A stretch of DNA of 64,000 nt from Volvariella volvacea V23 (lineage: Eukaryota > Basidiomycota > Agaricomycetes > Agaricales > Pluteaceae). Where the stretch lies: NCBI GenBank assembly GCA_000349905.1, contig KB722737.1, forward strand, positions 1,551,335-1,615,334, written 5' to 3'. The first letter of the stretch is position 1. Each line of letters opens with the position of its first letter. Of the stretch, positions 10,504 through 21,105 are shown piece after piece. A program made the translations under genes and the position numbers. The notes under the pieces are model-generated. The model did no database searches. It was not told the origin of the DNA and was given only the letters and a program-made list of their open reading frames with translations.

Positions 10504-13165
10504 ATGCCATCACCCGTCAAGATAGATTGGTCCAAGATCGACCGACCTGAAGTCAAGCCTCAGCACTTTCCAAGCCGTCGTTCAGTGGTCTATGGCACTA
10601 AGGGTGTAGTATCGTCTTCCCAGCCCTTGGCGACTGAAGCGGGGCTTGAGATACTCCGCATGGGCGGCAATGCTGGTTCGTATTATACATTCGCCCGTAA
10701 CGAGCTCGCTTTGAGCACGGCCGCGAATATCAACAGCGGACGCGGCAGTTGCAGTTTCTGCTGCTTTGAATGTCACTGAACCAACTTCGTGTGGTGCTGG
10801 GGGGTGAGTAGCCCCTCTATTTGCAGCAACTGTGTCTGAATTGTATTTAGAGATGCATTTTGTCTATTCTATGACGCCAAAAATAAGGTCGTCAGGGCTC
10901 TAAATGGATCCGGTCGTTCTCCAGGCAAACTTAATATCGACTTCGCACGTTCTCACGGCTTCAAAGGTCGCATCCCGATCCACGACTTGAATACCGTAAC
11001 AGTTCCTGGTTAGTCGCTTGGATTATGTTGGTCCATCTGCTGAGGGATCATAGGCGCTGCTGCTGCTTGGGTCGACACTGTCGACCGCTTTGGGAGTGGT
11101 AACGTTACCGTAGCAGATGTACTTGCACCTGCCATCCGTTTGGCTGAGGAGGGGTAAGCATTTCAAAGCACATCACATCACTTGTTGAGTCGTCGAGGCC
11201 AGGGCTCCCATCTCTGAGTTGACCAGTATTGAGGTGAGCTCCCACTTCCAGCCCAACGCCTTGTCCATAATTAACTCTTACCGCTAGTGGCAAGCTTCTG
11301 AGGTTAGCATTCCTTGCAACCACTGAGAACTGGTTTACAAACGTAATTATAGAGGCTTCTCAAAAAGGCATCCCCAAATGGAGACGAGCTGCTTCTTAAC
11401 GGAAAAGCACCACTACCAGGCCAGCTCAAACGAAATCCCACTTTAGCGCAGACTTTCAGGGAAATTGCAACTCATGGGAAAGACGGGTTCTACAAAGGCA
11501 GGATCGCACAAGCTATTGTAGACCTCATTCAGAGTAAAGGTGGTGTCATGGAGCTTGAAGATTTGGCCCGACACACCTCGACCCTCGTTGAACCCATCAA
11601 ATATACTTACGCCAATGAGTTGACGGTTTACGAAGTAAGTTTCGACCAGGAGCAAAATCCTCCATGTTGACGAGACCCCTGAGCAGTGTCCACCGAATGG
11701 ACAAGGTATGGATAAGACCACATAATTTTGGTTTAATACGAGCAGCCTTTGATATCTCCCAGGGATTACTGCATTATTAGCTCTAGGTATTCTGGAAAGT
11801 ATGCAAGAGCAAGGCATGATTAGGCCCTTGCTTGAAATGGAGCATAACTCCGTAGAATATCTTCATGCTTTGATCGAATCACTGAGGTGAGCCCCACCAC
11901 CAAACCAACGTGATTTTATTCTCCCTGATCAATCTTAGGCTTGCGTTCGCAGGTGAGCTTCCATAAAGCTCTAAACAGTACAACGTTAACAGCAACTTAT
12001 AGACAGCGAGTGGTATGTAACAGACCCGGAAGTTGAACATATTCCTCTCAAAGACCTGCTGAGCAAAGTTTAGTAGCACTATTTGTCTTGGTGATTCAGA
12101 ACATACTGAAAGGTTATAGGGGTATCTGTCCTCTCGGGCTAAGCTGTTTAATCCATCCAAGGCCAGCCTGGTTGCACATGTACAACTTTTTACCTACATT
12201 CCTGTCGTGTTTATACTCATGTAATTTCTCGACAGGGAAATCCCGTCAATTCATCAGACACGGTTTACTTCACAGGTAGTGTGTCGCATACATCTTTGGA
12301 TTTGGACTTAATGCCAGTTCATGTGTAGTAACGGATCAATGGGGCAATGCTTGCAGCTTCATTCAAAGCAATTACACAGGTGAGCCATACTTGTCGTGAA
12401 GCCTTGTTTGTAATTGTAACTTTTTAATCAGGCTTCGGCACGGGAGGTTTGTCACAAGCAGCTTTGTTAATAATACCTTGACCTATTTTCTTAAGCTGTA
12501 CCCAAGGAATGTGGATTTACGCTGCAAAATCGTGGATATGGATTCGTTTTGGATGAAGGCCATCCTAATGCCTTGAAGGTAAGGCCAATGTAGGATCCAT
12601 GAAAAGTCACTCAATAGAAGCCAGGGGAGTAAACGTCCTTACCACACTATCATTCCTGCTCTTGTCACAAGAGGAGATGAGTTATTCGTGACTTATGGTG
12701 TGATGGGCGGGTACATGCAAGTAAGCTTATTTTATAGTCACAACCTCGTCCAGCGCTAACGCATTTTAAGCCACAAGGACACGTACAGGTCCTTCTCAAT
12801 ATGTTGCGTGGATTTACTCCTCAGGCGGCATTAGATGCTCCCCGCTTTTGCATCTCATCAGGAACGCCTAGTAAAGATACGGGGATAGCTAGTGGTGCCA
12901 ATAGCGAGATATATTTCGAAGAAGGCATTCCATTATCCACAGTTGACAAGCTGAGAGGTATGCATTACATTACTACTGGTATATTACGATATTGATCGAC
13001 ATTCTTGTAGTAATGGGACACGATGCAAGGAGTGTTCAAGGATTCAAGAGGTCAATGCTTGGTCGTGGTCAGATAATTCAGAAGATTCGTGATCAGTCTG
13101 GGCAAACTATCTGGGCTGCAGGATCTGATCCACGGGGCGACGGCCACGCTGCCGCACAACTATGA
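10504..13165 (+). CDS. Gamma-glutamyltranspeptidase-like protein
   Basis: This is an N-terminal-nucleophile hydrolase of the GGT family, closest to the cytosolic YwrD-like fungal group, because it starts [20 protein letters not shown] without a clear signal peptide. The gene is cut into many small exons by introns of about 50 bp. Recognised pieces are [89 protein letters not shown], then SDTVYFT with the presumed nucleophile and autoprocessing Thr, [80 protein letters not shown] and the tail [15 protein letters not shown]. All conserved blocks are present. It acts on gamma-glutamyl compounds such as glutathione; the physiological substrate is inferred. It converges on the PP2C gene, with a 62-bp gap. 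Confidence 0.88.
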
Positions 13166-13227
13166 AAGTGTCCAGTACTAGCAATGTCCCTATATCTGTT
13201 AAGTCTATTAATTGAATGTATCTCGAA

Positions 13228-14918
13228 TTACATTCGACGTTGACGTTCACTCCCAACTAAACGAGACAGTCAGAGTATAACAAATAGGTATGGTCATTTA
13301 CTCACGAGTTTGCCGTCGTCGATACTCTCGAAGCTCTTTCGTCTTGTCAGGGCCTTGTACCTTTCCCCAGCCTGCCAAGGGAACAACAAGTGCCGTTGCA
13401 TTGTCATCACCACCCAATTCTTGGGAAAATGCGAGTATTCGCTCCGCAGCGGCTTTTGGGTCGGGTGCACCCCGAACGAGGTCTACAATTTCATCGTCCG
13501 ACAACACGGACGATATTCCATCAGAGACTAGCACTATATGCGCCCATTCAGATCCTACCACAGCATTGTCAGTGTAGCATTGTGGTAAATTGGAGCTCAC
13601 TTAATACCATCCAGAAGCTTGGTTCTTACTTCCGGCTCCGGTGTAACACCGAACCGTTTGTAGCGTAGGTCGCCCAAACTGCGAAAGAGGTAGAACGAGC
13701 GTAAAGTCACGAAATTGTTGCGAGATGTACCTTCGCGTGTTGGAAAGAACACCCATCCAACTAAAGAAACCAGCGAGTAAGTTGAAAGGCATCAAGAAAG
13801 CATATGTTAGACCAACCGAGTCTCACCAAAGGAGTCGGTGATTAGAGAAGAGCCCATCATACGACGTAGGCGTATAGTTTCCACATGGGCCTCGGCGTGG
13901 TGATTTTCAGTCATTGGGAAGGCCATTCCCCCATCTGTAGAACAAAGAAGCACACGCGTATCTCTGTCATAATTAGGCGTCAGGATATGTCGGAAGAGGA
14001 TACTATTCGGCGAACCCGCAATGTGCAACGGTAAGTGCTAGCGTTTTCGACGCAAAAAAAGGCCTGGCAGGAGCATCAAGGGAATGTAGAATAGCTACAG
14101 AGGCAGTTGCCCCACTAGTTTGGGCAAATCGGTAAGATGATAAGTGGCGGTCAACCTGCATACAGATTAGAAACGCGTTAGGGAGAAACGTCATTTATGG
14201 ACCGCACCTCAAAAAAGGCCTGTGTTGCCCGTGCCTCCAATGTCAGGGGTTCTGTGTTACCTGGAGTTGTAATCCAGGGCTCCAAGGCGCCACCTTTAAA
14301 TCGTTTGAAATAGCCACCTATCTCCTTAATCCATGCGAATAATTCCGGTATTGCAGCCTTATCCACAGATTCGAATAAACCATGTAGCTCTTGACGGAGA
14401 AGCTGAGAAACAGCAGATCCACCATGTCTATTTCAAGCTTTAGTTGCTCGGTGAATAACTAAAAGCTGTACTTACCCATCGTATAATCCAAGAAAAAGCA
14501 CTTGTCGAGCAAAAGTGTCCCCGACCATGTCCGGATTCCAATCTATGCCATGTGCCTGCTTGATACTTATACGTAGTTCTTCTGGATCCAAAGAAAGCGC
14601 AGCGAACGCAAAGAAATCCTCCTGGTGACTTCAATACCGTAAATCTCATAAGACGCTGTTGGTTTGAATCAGGAGGTTACCTTCTATTGCCCCTCGAGTT
14701 AGCGACACCAATGAGCTTTGGTGATCCTAACGGCACACGGACAGTGCTACCTGTGCCAAAGATATTGATAAAGAAGGCTCAATGATTGAAGGTATGTGCG
14801 GACCTGGAGTTGGTACCCGCAAGTAGTCATGATATTGACGAGGTCTGCAATAGCTTAGGCTGAGGGACTTTCTGATGGCATGCGAAATCAATGCGGCCTG
14901 CGTTCGTCTAAGAGCCAT
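13228..14918 (-). CDS. PTC6: Mitochondrial PP2C-type protein phosphatase (Ptc6-like)
   Basis: This metal-dependent Ser/Thr phosphatase resembles yeast Ptc6/Aup1 of the mitochondrial matrix, linked to mitophagy and pyruvate dehydrogenase dephosphorylation. The N-terminus MALRRTQAALISHAIRKSLS is a typical presequence. Next come EDFFAFAALSLDPEELRISI, the metal motif YDGHGG (split by an intron after DG), FKRFKGGALEPWITTPGNTE, TSGATASVAILHSL, LTVAHCG followed by DTRVLLCSTDGG, then VSDGISSVLSDDEIVDLVRG and GGDDNATALVV. The reading frame runs to a stop near 13298, but a good GT donor there and a TAG acceptor near 13257 give a longer tail, LGSERQRRM, stopping at 13228; I prefer this model. An alternative upstream ATG at 15086 is less likely. 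Confidence 0.87.
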
Positions 14919-15636
14919 CGAGGTCAACAATGTTCCTCTCAGAAAGCATCCCTCGAGGAGATGATGGAGGGGTGGGGTACGCAAGGAGGAAAGAGACAGT
15001 GGGCGGATTATGGCGCGGACCAAGCCAAGGGTAGGATCCGGCGCCATCCACATGCTCAGGCTCCTGTTACCAAGTGCTCCTTCCACTCAACCCTCACTTC
15101 CACGGCTTGCTTCCCCCTGGTTGTTGGCACAACTACTCGAGGCGTTGTCATCATTGAACACAGCGTACCAAGTAGCGCGCATGGCAGGCATCAGCATGGA
15201 GCTGCTCTTGGAGCGAAGTCTAGAGGCCCAGTGCGGCATTTATGCGCAGGAGACGATATTGAAGCCCTCGTCCAGGTTCTAACAGCCCGACATCGCATCA
15301 AGACCTCTTCCTTCGTTATACTTGAGAATTCCACTGGGTAAAGCCTCGTCGCCTCGTTGATACTCATGTCACCCCTCGTCTGTCATCTCTTCTTCCACTT
15401 CCCGCCCGCCGTTATAGCGAATTCTCAGCCCCGAAGTGTGGGCCATGCTCCCCATGCGTGACTTCGTTGCATGCTTCTCTCACTACTTGCTATCAAAAGG
15501 GGTAAGCTGAGCTACAACGACGTGCACGCCCTATAAACCTGGTTTCATTCCATTCGAATGATTCTTATACAGTTTACACCAAAAGCTTTTCTCTACGATT
15601 GTATAAAGGAGTGAGAAGTTACTAGACCCAGGCAGG
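14919..15636. other. Intergenic with an unassigned plus-strand ORF
   Basis: This region between the divergent PP2C and phytase genes must hold both promoters. A plus-strand reading frame at 15010-15282 contains LEALSSLNTAYQVARMAGIS followed by MELLLERSLEAQCGIYAQ, which reads like a folded helical protein rather than random translation. A GT follows, and similar-quality reading continues to about 15340. I could not assign a family. It may be an exon of a small unknown gene or a remnant. No confident gene model can be drawn. Confidence 0.35.
15532..15537 (+). promoter_or_regulatory. TATA box of the phytase locus
   Basis: TATAAA lies about 100 bp upstream of the ATG at 15637, a usual distance for fungal secreted-enzyme genes. 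It suggests the promoter is still recognisable although the coding region is damaged. Confidence 0.35.
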
Positions 15637-17742
15637 ATGTCGATTCTCAAGTATTGGTTCCCAATGCTATCACTCCTTCAGCTCGCAATTTGCGTTCAAC
15701 CAACATTGGGGTCAATCTTTGCTGGTTCCACGTCCTCTGTCATCTTCCCCCCTCCAGGCATTGCAGACGATGGTTTGGACACGTTCTTTCCCGGCGTGCT
15801 AGTGAAGTTGGCTTCATTGGACCAACCCCAGGTATGTGAAACTCCCAGAGCATTCAAATGCGTGCCTGACATTTGCGGATACCGGGTGACGAGGCTGCTT
15901 CAATTGAAACAGCACCTGTTGTTGCAGAGCTCAGCAACATTTTCCCGTTGATCGAACCAGCAACCGCCAACAGGAAGAGTAGTTTTGACATCCTGCAATA
16001 CCTCGGGAATTTGTCCCCCTGGCAATCCATAAAGTCCTTTGGTTTACCCCATGCTTCGCCCCGTGTGCTAAGTGGTTGCGAGATTGTTCAGGTCCATCTC
16101 CTGCACCGGCATGGTGCCCGCTATCCAACAACAGGGTCTGCCGCAGCTACCTTTCCTTCTAAGCTTCACGCTGCTGCTACGTCCAGAGAGTTCAGTGCTT
16201 CGGGCGCTCTGGAGTTTCTTAATACCTGGACTTACAAGCTCGGGGTTGAAATTCTCACTCTGTTTTGGCCGTTCTCAGCCGTGAGTGTCTAACCATTGAT
16301 GACTCCCCACTTGCTATTAGGCACAGCAGTTTTAATTTGGGCATTGAATTCCGTGTAAAATATGATAACGCCTAGAGCCCGATCAAGGACCAATATGTGG
16401 CTCACCGTTTGCAAGGGAATTGTTGAAGAGCTTCAGAAGTCTCCCCGTTTTTCGCACCACTTCTGAAGGTTTATCCATACAATGAAAAGCTTCCACTCAA
16501 CACTAACGAGAGGCCAACCTTTGAATCTCAGCAAGAATAGTAGATTCTGCGTAAGATTCGGTATCAGCTATATACGATTAATGGCTTAACCATCCTGCAT
16601 AGCCTGTACTTTGCAGCGGGGTTCTTTGGTGTCCAAGATTACCAACACAGCTATCATCAGTTGATTACCGTCAAAGGGGATGATTTCAATAACGCTCAAC
16701 CCGTCTCCGTTTTGTCCATGCTAACAAAAACACGCTCGCTTTCGGCCAGGGGTAGGCATACGAATGAGCTGGAATTTATCTTCAACCCGCCTTGAAGCGC
16801 CTTTCTCCACTGATCAAGGACTATACGCTACAAATTGTAGATCTATTTGCCATGCAGCAACTTTGTGCCTACGAGGTACGTAGAAGTCCTCGCATCGCGA
16901 ACAGAAGCTGAAGTCTGCAGACTGTGGCACTAGGTTATTCTGCATTTTGTGGCCTCTTTACCAAGGAAGAATGGAAGGGCCACGCATACTTCAATGGTCC
17001 GCCTCAATGATCATGTTGGGATGTTAGGGTGCTTATGATAATCCGCTTTCCAGATTTACTTTTTTGGTATGTCTTCGGCCCAGGAAATCCAACTGCTAGT
17101 GCACAAGGAATTGGTTACGTCCAAGAGTTCGTATCGCATCCGACTCAAACGCCTATCATGACATTCGGTTCTTCTTTCAACAGCACGATTGTCAGCAACA
17201 ACATCACGTTCCCGCTCAACCAGTCGCTTTTCGTGGATACTACCCACGATACTGCATCATTAGTTAGTAAGTATGTGCCGTGCAGCGTCGGTAGTCTAGT
17301 AACATGTCATTTAGTATGCGCCGCCATGAATTTCACCAGCCTGGCTGCAGGTGGCCTATTGTCGACCGATCAAATTCCGCAGAAACAGGTAAGTTTTGGT
17401 ATGGCACGTAAAATGGCACACACTCACGATGCCAATTCAGACATACCTTTCCAGCCAAATTGTGGCGTTTGGCACTAACCTCGTGGGCTAGGTCTTGTCC
17501 TGTTCTGTCTCTGTCCTGTTCTGTCTCTGGAGTCCCTGCTCACATTCGGTGGATTCTTAATGATGGAGTCCTTCCACTGACAGGAGTTCGGGGTTGCAAA
17601 CCCAATAAAGACGAGTTATGCGAGTTGGATTCCTATATTCAAGCCATGATGCAGCGAATTAAAGAGGTTGTTTGATTGCTTTGCCAATTATACGATACCT
17701 AATCCCGATCGCATCACAACTGGTCAGTTCCCCAAGGTCTGA
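15637..17742 (+). pseudogene. Histidine acid phosphatase (phytase), broken
   Basis: An intact gene of this family makes a secreted phytase that releases phosphate from phytate. A signal peptide (MSILKYWFPMLSLLQLAICV) is followed by the active-site motif RHGARYPTTG and later DYQHSYHQLITVKGDDFNN, VALGYSAFCGLFTKEEWKG, FGPGNPTASAQGIGYVQEF and the proton-donor region DTTHDTASL. The C-terminal part is recognisable as HIRWILNDGVLPLTGVRGC. Several lesions break it: an extra T after the motif KLGVEILT (near 16262), stops and frame changes at about 16375 and 16470-16500, a frame change near 16700-16790, TAG at 17489-17491 where the family has another residue, a 16-bp tandem duplication at 17498-17529, and a frame change at about 17669 before FDCFANYTIPNPDRITTGQF. 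The ancestral stop would be at 17740-17742. Confidence 0.85.
17498..17529 (+). repeat. 16-bp perfect tandem duplication in phytase
   Basis: The unit TCCTGTTCTGTCTCTG is present twice, head to tail. Removing one copy restores the frame from VLSCSVSG into VPAHIRWILND, so the duplication is a frameshifting insertion within the former coding sequence. It probably arose by replication slippage. Confidence 0.9.
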
Positions 17743-18001
17743 GGAAACGGGAGGAGCCATTTTTCCCTTTCGTACTTTAGGGTTCGGTCGTTGGAATAGT
17801 ATGCGATCAGTAATGCCAATATCATGCACATCATCAAAATCTGGGAGCCTGTGCTATGAATGGGAAAAATAGTGACATTAACGTGATTCAAGTATATCCG
17901 AGTCAGGTACACGTATTAGGTCATATTTATAACAAGTCATCCCTAATACCACCACTACCCAGGGCTCTTTGAGGCCTTTCGCAAGCTGATGCCATACGGA
18001 C

Positions 18002-18984
18002 ATGGGTGGGAAGCAATCCACGCCCAAGATAACTGCTCAAGATCGTGCCATCCTAGAGTTAGTAACCTCAGCGTACCCCGCCTCATTAACCCCGTCCCAC
18101 TAGCGATGTATGCTGACCAGGCCCTCCTAACTCTTATCATTGGCCACTCAGGCTTAAACTACAACGAGACAAACTCAAGCAATATCAGAAGAAGGTTACA
18201 ATCCCATTCACCAAGTAGGTGCAAAAACTAACACGGAATCCATTGCGTTAGATTCAGGCTGTCCTCGATCGTGAACATGCCATAGCCAAGGCACACCTTG
18301 CTGCGGGACAAAAAGACAGGGCCTTGGTGGCCCTTAGGCGACGGAAGTACCAACAAGGCATGCTTTTGAAGACAGATGAGCAGCTAGAGAACCTGGAGGG
18401 ATTGGTAAGCCCCATTGCCACCACCCGAATGGTCGACACGACTTATTTTCGCGCCTAGGTGTCAACTATAGAGTTTGCCTTAATAGAGGCAGCGGTACTA
18501 CACGGACTGAAGCAGGGAACGGAGGTTCTTAAGCAACTTCATAAGGAAACAAGTTTGGAGGCCGTAGAGAAACTGATGGATGAAACACAGGAAGCAAGAG
18601 AGTATCAACGAGTGAGTGATAAACAACACCATACGTCGCGTCCTGTCAGTAAAGCGTCGCTACAGGAGATCAGCGAGATGCTAGCAAGCACTCTTTCCAT
18701 GGACGAGAAGGAGGAAGTACAATCAGAACTCCTACAGCTACAAGCCGAAGTCGTATGTTTCCAGTCTGATGCGGATGTGGTAAACGAACTAAAACCTCCT
18801 CAAGTTGGCTGCCGAAACCAAACCCATCGAACTCCCAGAAGCACCTACCAATATACCAGAAACCCCAGTCGCATTACCAGAAGGTACATCCACCAACCTC
18901 ATGGGGGTGCTCAGTTACTGACATCAGTTCACAAAAGCTACCAAGCCCCAAGTAGAAGAGCACAGGATACCATTACCCGCGTAA
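18002..18984 (+). CDS. VPS20: ESCRT-III subunit Vps20 (CHMP6)
   Basis: Vps20 links ESCRT-II to Snf7 polymer formation on endosomal membranes for multivesicular-body sorting. Exons join MGGKQSTPKITAQDRAILE, LKLQRDKLKQYQKK, IQAVLDREHAIAKAHLAAGQ with KDRALVALRRRKYQQGMLLK, then TDEQLENLEGLVSTIEFALI, VLHGLKQGTEVLKQLHKETS, LEAVEKLMDETQEAREYQRE and ISEMLASTLSMDEKEEVQSE. Gly2 after the start Met fits N-myristoylation, a known feature of Vps20 needed for membrane binding. The tail is Pro/Glu-rich (PEAPTNIPETPVALPE) and ends KPQVEEHRIPLPA with TAA at 18982-18984. It nearly abuts the 3' end of the cyclophilin gene (25 bp). Confidence 0.93.
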
Positions 18985-19009
18985 CAATACGTATAATTGC
19001 GATATACTG

Positions 19010-21032
19010 TCACCACCCCTCAAAGTTCCCAAATCCAATTTTGCGTTTCTTGGTAGCAGGTTCGGCTGGTGCATCAGACGGGTCGAATGGTCGAGTAAGA
19101 GCAGACGACAGGTATTTGCCAACCCCGCCTCCGGCATTACCACTACCAAATGCGGATTGGCCGGTACCCACTTTAACCCCAAACCAGTTGACATCGTCCT
19201 GCTTTTCCTGAGCTAGCTTTCCAGCCTCAGGATTTTGTGAACGCTCCTCAGCCTCTGCACGTTTAGCGAGCTTCTTTGCTAGACGGGTTTTGTATTCCTC
19301 AAATGGATCTTGATATCTGTTATGCGGTTGAGTTACTTGCCGTGAAGACAAACAGCTTAAAGTAGAGACGCACATCACGACTTCCGTTATCCTGACCGAT
19401 TTTGCGGGGCGCTCCGTTCCTGCTTTCACTGGCAGCTTCTCCAGTGCATCCAATACATCCTCTCCGCCTACAAGCTTCCCAAAGACGGTGTGCTTCTTGT
19501 CTAGATGGGGTGTGGGCCGGAATGTGAAGTAGAATTGTGACCTACGGGACCTTAGCACGCGAATGGATTGGGTTGTAGAAGGGATACTTGCCCATTAGTG
19601 CCTGGTCCCTTGTTTGCCATTGCAACTATACCCCGACTATCGTGCTTAGCCGCATTCTTGAGATCATGCTCGTCTCTGAATGGTGTACCCCAGTACGACT
19701 CACCCCCAGCACCTGTCCCTGTTGGGTCGCCTGTTTGAATCTAAAGGGTGGTAAACGAGAGCTCCTCGATATGCGTGGGTAGACGAACCATAAACCCAGG
19801 AACCAGTCGGTGAAACAAGCAGTTATCGTATTTTCCGGCTTTAGCAAGCATCAAGAAGTTGTAGCACGTTTTGGGCGCCTAAAACCCGATGAGAGCTCTA
19901 CAAGATGTGATATGGAGCTAGCACAAACCTTCTCGCAAAATAGCTCCAAATTGAGACTGGCACCGCCTAACGACGTTACAACACGCACATACGCACGGCG
20001 CTTGCCCACATCCTTCTCCTTGCCTTTGCCCTTGGGTACGCTTGATATATCCTCAAACATGAGTTCTTCCTGGATGCTATTGTTAGAGAAGCGCACCATG
20101 AGAAATGACAGCCTCACCTCATCCCAAAGAAGTTGAGAACTCGCAGTTTGAGGGTCAACCGACGTCGAGGTTAAGGAAGCGCCTGGTAAGCCTGAGGAGT
20201 ACGGTGAGATGTTCCCTGAAAACAAGTGAGCAACAACATTGAATACCAAACGTAAGGCTCACATGGCACTGAGGCCTTTGACTTTGCTGTAGGTGCTGGT
20301 GTTGGTCCTTGTGGCTTCGTTGAAGCAGCTTTGGTTGGGGCTGTCACAGCTTTCGTTTGGGATGGTACGGATGCAGGAGGAAGACCATGCGGATTCTGGA
20401 GGGTGATGACGTCTTGTCTAGAGTGGGCTTAATGCTATGCACGATGGGAAAAGCTAATTGTCGCACTTTTTAAAGGGAACGTCTGCGAGCAAGTCCCTTC
20501 CGCCCTTTATGCTGTCTGCCAGGAAGACGTTGCCAGTTGGGGCAATCGCGACAATATGAGAGTGCTCATTAAAAGGCTTGAATGAGATCGGGTCATGAAT
20601 TTCGCCAGATGCTTCTTTCCGCGAGTAATGCAAGGTGATGAGGTCCGTCGGCGCGAGCGGTTCCTTGGTGATTGGGTGGGTATTATTGTGTTGTCTGACG
20701 CAAATGGGGTGAGAAGCGGGTAAGGACATGCTGGCGGTACATACTTTAGCCAGGGGATGATGTTGACGAGATCAAAGACCGTTCCTGTTCCATCTGCATT
20801 TCGTGCACAGACTGGGTGGGTGAATGGCTGGAAGGACAAGGCACAACAGTCGAATGGTTGACGTGCCCCGGAGGCGGGTGCTTCGGGCTTGCTGTGGTCG
20901 GGTCGTCATTGGGGCGGTCCGACGGAAGACTGGGACTCACGCTCTGTAGCCAACGGAGGCTGAATGGGAGCCAAACTGGCCGGAATGTTCAGCGTGTGTG
21001 ATGTACAATTTGTTGGAATTTCCGTGGCCCAT
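19010..21032 (-). CDS. CYP8: U-box cyclophilin, PPIL2/Cyp8-like peptidyl-prolyl isomerase
   Basis: This nuclear spliceosome-associated cyclophilin has an N-terminal U-box. The start [20 protein letters not shown] lies at 21032. An intron then leads to [20 protein letters not shown] and [12 protein letters not shown], continuing [20 protein letters not shown] (U-box) and [21 protein letters not shown] linker exon reads [20 protein letters not shown], followed by [20 protein letters not shown] and [20 protein letters not shown], which begins the cyclophilin fold. The conserved [20 protein letters not shown] and [20 protein letters not shown] follow. The C-terminus reads [13 protein letters not shown]. 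Length is about 580 residues. Only 73 bp separate its start codon from that of the PPR gene on the other strand. Confidence 0.92.
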
Positions 21033-21105
21033 GTCGGGTGGTGGATGTGGTCAGGACGCGCTCGTGTTTGGCTCGCAAACACTCTACCCAATTCTCTTTC
21101 TGAGT
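21033..21105. promoter_or_regulatory. Very short divergent promoter, CYP8 / PPR gene
   Basis: Only 73 bp lie between the two start codons, so the 5' leaders and core promoters of both genes must be compressed here or start inside the opposite gene. No TATA box is evident. Confidence 0.5.

Noticed and set aside
20998..21105. Upstream ATG extending the PPR protein by 36 residues
   Set aside because: It would run through the first exon of CYP8 on the other strand and spoil the mitochondrial presequence that starts at 21106.
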